From NCBI RefSeq assembly GCF_918797505.1, contig NC_092793.1, forward strand, positions 48,162,243-48,226,242: 64,000 bases of DNA, written 5' to 3'. Below the pieces are notes generated by a model. It saw only the letters and a list, made by a program, of their open reading frames with translations, was not told where the DNA came from and ran no database searches. A program made the translations under genes and the position numbers. Shown here piece by piece: positions 57,545-64,000 of this stretch. Position 1 is the stretch's first letter; the number at the start of each line of letters is the position of its first letter. This DNA comes from Bemisia tabaci (Eukaryota > Arthropoda > Insecta > Hemiptera > Aleyrodidae).

Positions 57545-58404
57545 ATCAGTGACATCAAGTACGAGGATGGATTTCTGATGAGGGAGGACGTCCGTTCGTT
57601 GATGCCCGTCGCAGGCGATAAACTAGGAGTAAATATTGTGTGTATTTGGTCAAAATCAGTTCAAACAAAATTTAAGTAAGTACATTTCTCTATTTTTGAA
57701 AACAAAATGTAAAATGAGTTAGAGAGGACTGAAGAGGATCGATTAAAAAATCTGATATCTTCAGGTGCTCTACTTAATCATAACTCATGAAAGTTTTGAT
57801 TTTCAGCGATGACACTCATAAAACGTAAACGTGAAAAAATTGAAAATACGAGTACTTGATTTATGTCAAAGCAGGCTCTTGAAAGTAAAATTACCGAAGA
57901 TAGTGTAACATAATCAAAGCTAGAAGGATAAGCAACTACAATTCTGTAGGTTCGTGGGGATGACAACACAGCCACTAGACAAATCCAAAGTTCAACCCGA
58001 TTTCTTGTATTTATCTTCGATATTTAAACAAAAAATAAATGGTAAACGTTAAAAAATGAGCAGCTGGAGCTCTAAAAATAATTTCTGGATTTGTGCGGTT
58101 CCCGCATAAATAAAAGTAGTACATAATTATGTACCGGAAACTTTACTGTATTTCGAGCTAATGGATGCGAATTTATTGATAAATCAGGATGGTCGTGAAA
58201 GGCGATATTGCTAATCCAACATCTGTCAGTTACGAGACCGTGGACGGAGATGGGACCGTGACCCTTGACAGTTTACGGTACTGCGAGACATTTCCTAACG
58301 TGACCACCCAAGAGTACACTGGTCTTGATCACCTGAAGATAGTTTACTCGAAGGACTTCATCAACTACCTCCAATCAGTCCTCGTAAACGCAAAACCCCT
58401 CTGA
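50715..58404 (+). CDS. PLA2G15: LCAT-family phospholipase, group XV phospholipase A2-like, gene 2 (seven exons, 433 aa)
   Basis: The exons 50715-50880, 52277-52419, 54558-54798, 55590-55823, 56851-57025, 57550-57675 and 58188-58404 join in frame (1302 nt). The predicted role is as for gene 1: acyl hydrolysis of phospholipids by a secreted or lysosomal alpha/beta hydrolase. It has a signal-like N-terminus (FSISFCVVSCVLPTILSF), VPG-type loop IPGVVGS, Cys77-Cys102, nucleophile Ser217 in VSHSMGG, STPWLGS, Asp383 in GDGTV and His410 in GLDHLKI. Sequons are visible at Asn39, 49, 112, 296, 307 and 399, far more than in gene 1. All six introns share position and phase (1,0,1,1,2,2) with gene 1, so the pair arose by tandem duplication. 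Confidence 0.92.
51696..51821. mobile_element. 126-bp TA-flanked palindromic transposon, CACTGCAGGTCA ends
   Basis: The ends CACTGCAGGTCACATAGCGC and its inverse pair through TAGCGCCAACTACAGGCA. TA lies outside each end (51694-51695 and 51822-51823). The internal AGGGCTGA motif is repeated. Confidence 0.75.
51903..52222. repeat. 320-bp polypyrimidine tract upstream of a splice acceptor
   Basis: Almost only C and T on the plus strand, built of CTCTCCCCC-type units. A longer block with CCTCACGCCCCCTCTCTC is repeated 95 bp apart (52051, 52146). The tract ends 54 bp before exon 2. Open frames through it on both strands are compositional. Confidence 0.95.
52277..52419 (+). CDS. PLA2G15: phospholipase gene 2 exon 2
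   Basis: Acceptor ACCTCAG ends at 52276 and donor CTGG|GTAAAT at 52419. It encodes PGVVGSIIEGTWRTHG, Cys77, DWEVLWLSLKTAFGG and KCW (Cys102, Trp103). The EAKL-type motif of the family is altered to EGTW here. Confidence 0.9.
52490..52712. mobile_element. inverted-repeat transposon, AAGTCGGCAATC ends
   Basis: AAGTCGGCAATCTCATAACT near 52498 pairs with CGAGTTATGTGATTGCCGAC near 52690. Short GGTG/CACC extensions lie outside. It begins about 70 bp after exon 2. Confidence 0.6.
53108..53217. mobile_element. short inverted-repeat element, TCAAAAGGAACTAT ends
   Basis: AATCAAAAGGAACTATCTC pairs with AGAGTTCCTTTTGATTTA. A diverged relative is near 57325-57420. Confidence 0.55.
53239..54471. mobile_element. 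GAGGGGCTTGGAGGACA transposon, copy 3, split by a mariner derivative
   Basis: The left part (53239-53289) starts GAGGGGCTTGTAGGACAGGG. The right part (54280-54471) continues with the same order as 41760-41960 and ends ACTTATGTGCATTTTGCTCC. The break is at the TA of AAGATA. Confidence 0.75.
53292..54277. mobile_element. fold-back mariner derivative with remnant transposase ends
   Basis: CGAGGGTCATCCAAAAAGTA ends are inverted at both sides, directly inside TA (53290-53291 and 54278-54279). Each arm is about 435 bp and nearly identical. Each encodes, toward the terminus, a broken mariner transposase C-terminus (DWFWSQDETFYAEGMKELL, then stops). On the minus strand NPPYSLNLASGDF resembles the conserved PPYSPDLAPSD of mariner. 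The N-terminal half is absent. The element therefore consists of two 3' ends joined head to head and is inactive. Confidence 0.8.
54558..54798 (+). CDS. PLA2G15: phospholipase gene 2 exon 3
   Basis: Acceptor TCTTCAG ends at 54557 and the preferred donor is CCAC|GTCAGT at 54798, giving 241 nt as in gene 1. A stronger-looking GTAAGA four bases later would shift phase, so it is not used here. It encodes VFRYKLIYNRTAHKSS (sequon NRT at Asn112), GDFGSLKAVEYL and YDGRYAP. Confidence 0.88.
55590..55823 (+). CDS. PLA2G15: phospholipase gene 2 exon 4, catalytic serine
   Basis: Acceptor TTTCAG ends at 55589 and donor GAAG|GTATGT at 55823. It encodes LEEKYGYFTSLAKLVEQLA, VTLVSHSMGGLIGSHFL (Ser217), PEWKDKYI and VPISTPWLGSPM. 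Confidence 0.95.
56851..57025 (+). CDS. PLA2G15: phospholipase gene 2 exon 5
   Basis: Acceptor GAATAG ends at 56850 and donor TCAC|GTGGGT at 57025. It encodes GTNFDVPTFKKSVMRDLVRT, FQSVALLLLSEEAYNRT and NKTYTAADYKQLFT, with sequons at Asn296 and Asn307 that gene 1 lacks. Confidence 0.93.
57550..57675 (+). CDS. PLA2G15: phospholipase gene 2 exon 6
   Basis: Acceptor TTATCAG ends at 57549 and donor TTTAA|GTAAGT at 57675. It encodes DIKYEDGFLMREDVRSLMPV and LGVNIVCIWSKS. It is two codons shorter than the gene 1 exon. Confidence 0.92.
58188..58404 (+). CDS. PLA2G15: phospholipase gene 2 exon 7, catalytic Asp and His
   Basis: Acceptor AAATCAG ends at 58187; stop TGA at 58402-58404. Length 217 nt, same as gene 1. 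It encodes VSYETVDGDGTVTLDSL (Asp383), sequon NVT at Asn399, GLDHLKIVY (His410) and the ending VNAKPL. AATAAA at 58779-58784 is a candidate polyadenylation signal. Confidence 0.95.
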
Positions 58405-59691
58405 AATGGATCAGCGGATAGGGCTCGCTGGAAAGCCTACACTGCTTAGCGTATGCAACCAGGAAAGCAATCAAACACGAATAGTTGTATCTAGGAGTTA
58501 TTGTTGTCATTCCGTCCTCTATCTAGTTTCCCTGGTGATATGTCCCGGGTTTTCAGCGTTTTCTAACTTGCCTGGACTTGTTGTCTAACTCTCTAACTTT
58601 GATTTAAATTATGAGATAGCTTCATCGATAGAAAAGGAAAGTATAAAGTCACACACTTTAATTTTAAGATAATATTTTAACACTCTCCGAAAATTTGAGC
58701 TCTTATCATCGAAAGAGGAAAGAAAACCGAGCGAAACAATCAGCTGCTCTTGTACGAGATTTATAGAATGATTGAACAAATAAAATAGCAAAATTATGAA
58801 CACACAATTGTGAAGATGCATATATTGAATTTAAAGGTAACAAATAAAAGAAATTATGAACTTCAAAGATTCTATTAACCGTTACAGAAGAAACATTGAA
58901 TTGAATCCTTTTAAAAATCGGACGACTATGATACCTAAGAATATACAAAATGCAGTGTTTATATTTATTTCTCTCTTTATTTGTGTCCTCACTCTTATAA
59001 CCTCTAAAAAGTTCACAAGAGTGTGTGAGGTGAAAAAGAAAGAAAAAAAACCAGAGAGTAAAACTTGCCATCGACACGAAAGTATCGGTTGAAAAGGGGA
59101 TTGTGGTGGAAGTGATTCAAAATTCATAGATTTGCACCACTCTCTTAGAAGACAGGTTTACAAACAAATGGGCACAAAAGAATAACGCACCCAGACATAT
59201 TATTATCTGTGAGCTTTTAGCGATCTAAACTTATCCTTGAGAAAGAGCTAATTGGAGTCTTCACCCCCTTTAGTCTAGGCTCGGTGGTTGAAGCGCTGAG
59301 ATCATAATGGGACCTTACGAGTTTTATCGACATGAAAATAAATTAAATATCATGAAACGTTGGAATAGTATTGGTACGTTGGGACACCCCACGTTAAACC
59401 ATGAAATTTAGATTTTTTATCCGACTTCTCACACAGTGCCACAAGGAGAAATTTGCCTCCCTACAATTCTTATTGCCACGGCCGGTCATTTCACTCGAGC
59501 AAACATGTGATAAGGCAAAAACAAAGCGTCAGCTCTCAGTTTAAGAGAATTTTGGCCTTTAAAAACACAGCAAATGACGCCGATTCCGCTTTTCCGCATT
59601 CGATTGGCCATTCAACCAAGTTTTGAAAAAAAAGAAGAAAAAAAGAAAAAAAGTACATGATTTCGATGTCATATGTTGCAAGTTTTATTTT

Positions 59692-59727
<36 letters not shown>

Positions 59728-62700
59728 ATTAGTCATTACCATTGCAAGGGAGTGGGAATTCCTAGGTTTGCCTCGGGCCCCTGTATTCGACTGTATTGTA
59801 CATTCATGGACACATATTTCTAGCAGTTTTACCTGTTGGGGTAAAATTTTTGAAAGGGGTTGGGGTATAAGTGCTTGACCCGAGCGTCCGGAGGGCACCA
59901 CATTTCCGCGCAGACTTGATTCGGCTCTCCTTTCGGGCTGCACGTGCATAAGTTACACTGAACGAAAACCAACTCACCAGGTGTGCATTTTCCTGAAAAA
60001 CATCGAAAAATAACGTTGGTTTGTAAGAAACAAACGTTGGAGGACGCACATAAGATAGCGGCATTATGAATATTGTTAAATAAAAAAAATTTCTCGCCAA
60101 AATATGGTTTTAAATTTATCTGATTAAAGGAACGCCTTCATTATCAAAGGATACCTCCTAGCGTTGCCGCGGAGGCCAAATAGTGGCATCATTTAAAAGC
60201 ACAGTCAATGAAGAAGCAGCGTCAATTAGCGAGTGATTCAGTTGCTTGAAAAAATCCTTTGATGAAGCGTGCCAACTCGTTAGAAACGCCTTCACTGTAT
60301 CACTGAATAAAGATACTTCCTAACGTGGCATCAGGGGGCGAATAGTTGTATCATTTGAAAACCCTATCAATCGCATGGCAGTAGCAGTGTGAACTAATAA
60401 TCAAAGGCGATTGCTTCAGACGATGGGTGACAATGCATGTACATAAGATGACATATACATAGTCTCTTAACAAGCTTTTTTTAGTATTAAAAATAGGATA
60501 CATAAAATTGTGGGAGTATAAGTATTTAAATTTTCATCTGTGCGGTTTGATAGTTATATTTTTTACGAAGTAGAGGCCAAATTTGAATGATGATTACTAT
60601 TAGCCATCGAGATCCAATCCGTTTTGCGAACAAGACATTGTTTTGGAACCTTCTTTGCAAGCTGCTTGACCAGAAGTATTGCGATTTTAAAAGATTGCCT
60701 TGTAGTTAGCATCATACTTGCCTCACATGGCATAATATTTCTATCCATTATACTGTTTTGTGTTCTGTTCTCCTTACAAATTACTCAAATATTTGTAGTG
60801 CTCAATGACATAATTGAATGATGCGCGAGATGACCGTCCGATCTAATCTGGTGGATCATAATACCTCCTGTGTTTTCTCTGTGCGTATCGCGTGCAAGGC
60901 CCTTAAGTGGCCATAAAAGCATGTAATTGATATAGCGTCTGTGGTCTGATTTTATTGATTATAGATAAAGACAGTGCATGATTTTACCTTCATAAAGCCA
61001 AGAGAAAGATAATATGAATATACAAACCTCTCACTGCGATAGTTGGTAAGGAGTACACCGCATGAATAAAAATCAGCATAGAGTAAATGATTAGTATTAT
61101 TTTAGCCAACATTATGTTAACATTCGATACTGCTGAATAATTTAAGAATTTTCCTGGGTATCTGTGACCTGGAAGAAAACAGAAAAAGACATGAATTTTT
61201 CATGGGAAATCTAAGCGGTTGTGAAGAAACAATCGTCCACTTACAAATGGGGCGAAATATACCTGGAAAGATGTTTATAATATATGCTTTGCGTCTCATA
61301 ACTGACAGTTTAACTTAGGCAATTAATTTTTGATTCACAAAACGTGGTAAAAATCCTACTGCAGGCTACCGAAGATGTTGATGTGTATATAAATGACTAC
61401 AGTATTTGTTTTAGTCTTTATAGTGAAAACAAGCCTTTTAATATGCTTTCATACTTAAGAGTACTGAGTTTCCATTTTGGGAGTGGTTGGGTAAAGTATC
61501 CAAGTTTTCTATTGTGTTCTATCTGAATTTAAAAATGAAAAAAATGTCTCACGATATTTGAGCTTACTTCATCAGTAGTTAAAAACACTACTCACAATTA
61601 ATTACTGAGGCATCGTGTGAAAATGTCACTTAGTAACTCTGGTATGTTTCTGCGCTGGAAATTGAATGTTGCAAGCAATTAAAAACAAAGGGAAGTTCCA
61701 ATACGTTCGTATTAGAGAAGCACGCATTTTTAAGTTCTCAGAAGAGGATGAGCATCGTTGAGGTGAAGAAGCTCACCAAAACTATAACCATCAATTTTGA
61801 GAAAACTGCACTCCCTCTACACTACTCTCAAAAGTACTGAAAGTGCGCTTACCTAGCAAAAATGAATGAATCTTCGTAAATGTATTAACTAACTTTGTAG
61901 TCGACGGTCAACGAGTAAACATAGCTGTAGCATCTGGACAGCGAACCTAGCGACGACTGATCTTGCCCGTGATCAGAGATCATTTAATTCCGCGATACCC
62001 CCTCCCCCTCCTAAACAGCCTCCAATCTTGCCTGCGGCTAACTGACAATGAGAGTGGCGCGTCGTACAAACATGCCGAGTACGTAGATTCGGAATGAAAT
62101 GGGGGAGTGGTTGTCACTTCTTGATCGACGAACGCTAGGGTCAATAAGGACCTCTGTGCGCCGGCCGCACGGTACCGCTTTCAAAACATGTTCGATCAGT
62201 CAAGCTGAAAACGAACTGCTCCATCGCATAATCAAAAATAATCGATTTCATATTAAAATCGGTACCCAAAATCTGAGTAATTTCATCAGTTAGGGTAAAA
62301 TTTAAGTTCGGAGGTTAACATTCCTTTTTACCTTTAGTGATAATTGATGAGAAACTTGTGGGGATGTGGGGCAGACAATTTTCTATGAGTATTGCGTGCA
62401 AAAAGGAGAGTTACGTCTAATGGCAAGCGGCTCACAAACCATGATGATGTACATCGAGAAAGTCTGGAATTCACCCCCAACCTCACAGTCTACGATTTTT
62501 TGCGCATTGAAGGTCTGCATGTCACAAAATCCATCGTGATTTGGCCTTTACGGTTTCGTTTTAGATCTAATACTGGCCTAAACATAGATCTAGTGACATA
62601 AATGTGGCTTGGGAGCTAATGCTGAAAACCCCGCATTTTTGACCAAACCCGGCCCTCGGATGACCTTTGTTTAGGCCATTATTGGACCCAAAAGTAAAAC

Positions 62701-62820
62701 AAAAATGACCAAATGATGATGCATTCCGTTAAATATTTACCTTCAATGAAGAGAACATCGTATTAGAGTGTGCTCATCGTAATATTGCATCAGAAACAAT
62801 TCTCCGTTTTGCTCCATAAA
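58405..62820. other. 3' flank of gene 2 and gene-poor spacer
   Basis: No gene recognised. A poly-T run (about 59690-59720) and a diverged direct repeat (60131-60370) are the only structures noted. A short open frame at 62099-62293 has no recognisable family. Confidence 0.5.
60131..60370. repeat. diverged tandem repeat, unit about 156 bp
   Basis: AACGCCTTCATTATC...GATACCTCCTAGCGTTG at 60131 is echoed by AACGCCTTCACTGTATC...GATACTTCCTAACGTGG at 60287. Each is followed by GGC(G/C)AATAGT and ATCATTT. Confidence 0.5.
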
Positions 62821-62829
62821 AAGTTCGCT

Positions 62830-63130
62830 AGAGACCCATAGTTGGCGGCAAGGCGCGGATGGCGCCTTTTAAAGTACTCGTCCCACGCTTTTCGTTAGTC
62901 GTTCAATTGGCAGCACTCGCAACCGTCGTCACCTCGTAGTCTTGCCGAGAAAAGCTCGCTACCCAACTCGGAGTGGGCTCTGTCCGCCGTCTAATTCGAC
63001 GTCCTCCATGGCTCAAGTGATATTTGCGATGAGTCCTTTCGTCCACGGGGCCGCGACTTGTCACTAATTATCTTGCCTCAAAACCAGTGTCGACGAGCTC
63101 CTCTCCTTACATCGCATCCAGTGGCGCGGC
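62830..63130 (+). promoter_or_regulatory. GC-rich block, possible promoter of a gene to the right
   Basis: CpG-rich in contrast to both flanks. It includes GGCGCCTTTTAAAGTACTCG, a weak TATA-like element followed by pyrimidine-rich sequence. No coding frame is convincing. The strand is guessed. Confidence 0.2.
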
Positions 63131-63366
63131 GCACAGTGGATCGAGTCAATTAGAGAGGTCGGACATGAAATCTTTGACTATAACTGCAAATTTTGATGTT
63201 TCTTTCGTCACATTTTAAATTTTAATGGGTGCTCCTGAAAGTAAATTTTACGAGGAAATCAATGCAACCACTTTTTAAATCTCAAAGTTTTGTATAAACA
63301 GATTTATGAATGTGTAAAGTTTCCAAATTTTGTCCGACCTCTCCTGTTGCCTCGATCTACTGCGCG

Positions 63367-63518
63367 GTGTGGCGTGCTTTGCGGTAAATCGATTGCTCTG
63401 CCATATAAACCTATAGAAACGGATCGATAAACTGGTTGTTCGGAACGAACACCTTAATAATCGATCATTTACCATAGTTTCAAATTGGGAAATATCGATT
63501 ATTCACGCCTAGCCACTG
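63367..63518. mobile_element. ATCGAT-rich palindromic transposon, GTGTGGCGTGC copy
   Basis: Left GGTGTGGCGTGCTTTGCGG and right ATTCACGCCTAGCCACTG frame AAACCTATAGAAACGGATCG, the centre GTTCGGAACGAACACC and AATAATCGATCATTTACC. Confidence 0.6.
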
Positions 63519-63943
63519 ATCACATCGCCCCACTTGTCCTCATCCGCGCTCATACGAACACCTCTCCAGAGTCCCTTCATACCAAGAGTCAAGACATCAG
63601 TGGTCAAAGTGCGAAACCACGCATTTCCATGACAGGGTTTCAATTTTTCCGCTCTTATTTTATTTTTTCAGCGATAACCAAAAGCCAAGTTAATGGCGGG
63701 TTTGAAATTAACACAGAGCATACCGTCAACAGAGAGGAAAAATCAAGGAATTACGCTCATAAGGTTTTAAAAAGAATACAGAATAAAGTACGACAGAAAG
63801 TCTGCAACGTCGCAGACGAAGATGCTTGGTGTTGCACTTTGGTCATGGGCATAAGAAATCCATCTCTGATTACTTTCCGTATTTATAGGCATTCACAATG
63901 TCTCAAATGCCGGAATCACACACTGAATTTGGCAGCTGAATGA
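63485..63943 (+). CDS. uncharacterised 152-codon open frame, doubtful
   Basis: The frame starts inside the right arm of the transposon at 63367-63518 and runs to a stop at 63941-63943. The C-terminal part is basic (KVLKRIQNKVRQKVCNVADE) with four Cys (two in CLKCRNH) and one His. A 3' splice-like TTTTTTCAG at 63670 could start an exon that covers only the later part. I recognise no family. The start in repeat DNA lowers confidence. Confidence 0.2.
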   Translation: MGNIDYSRLATDHIAPLVLIRAHTNTSPESLHTKSQDISGQSAKPRISMTGFQFFRSYFIFSAITKSQVNGGFEINTEHTVNREEKSRNYAHKVLKRIQNKVRQKVCNVADEDAWCCTLVMGIRNPSLITFRIYRHSQCLKCRNHTLNLAAE

Positions 63944-64000
63944 AGGAGCTGATGCGGTTGCTCAACAGATGAACCTTCGTAATTTTAGGTGATTTTCATC

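Noticed and set aside
1..64000. tRNA, rRNA or other RNA genes
   Set aside because: I scanned for cloverleaf-like motifs by eye and saw none; a covariance-model search would be needed to exclude them.

Overview
This is a eukaryotic nuclear window: genes are split by introns with GT/AG boundaries, the DNA is AT-rich, and the spacers are crowded with small DNA transposons. The proteins fit an insect. Several repeats, such as the hairpins at 25929-26018 and 40165-40276, remind me of whitefly (Bemisia) or related hemipteran sequence. That species guess is from memory and weak.

Three plus-strand genes are supported. (1) At 8867-28010 lie the last six coding exons of a voltage-gated calcium channel beta subunit: the guanylate-kinase-like domain and a His/Pro-rich C-terminus. 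The SH3-coding exons must lie to the left of the window or were not recognised. (2) At 37405-45807 is a complete seven-exon gene for a secreted or lysosomal LCAT-family phospholipase (group XV phospholipase A2-like, 421 aa predicted). (3) At 50715-58404 is a complete paralogue (433 aa predicted) with the same six intron positions and phases, in the same orientation. This is a tandem duplication. Both copies keep the nucleophilic Ser, the Asp of the GDGTV motif and the His.

Layout: 1-8.8 kb holds the possible end of an upstream gene (2-151), short inverted-repeat transposons and GC-rich islands. 8.9-28 kb is the calcium-channel gene, with a 10.2 kb last intron full of transposons. 28-37.4 kb is intergenic and contains a hAT-like element with an intact 8-bp target duplication. 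37.4-58.4 kb is the phospholipase pair, separated by a 4.9 kb spacer holding a Helitron-like element. 58.4-64 kb has no recognised gene.

The strongest structural observations concern mobile DNA. Two Helitron-like elements have exact TC...CTAG ends between A and T. One of them is nested in a short transposon whose empty site is preserved elsewhere in the window. A fold-back mariner derivative lies inside another short transposon within a phospholipase intron. A large set of elements shares TA-CACTG...CAGTG-TA ends. A perfect 43-bp tandem duplication abuts the 3' splice site of the last calcium-channel exon. I found no RNA genes, CRISPR arrays or bacterial-type features. All coordinates and splice sites were read by eye.
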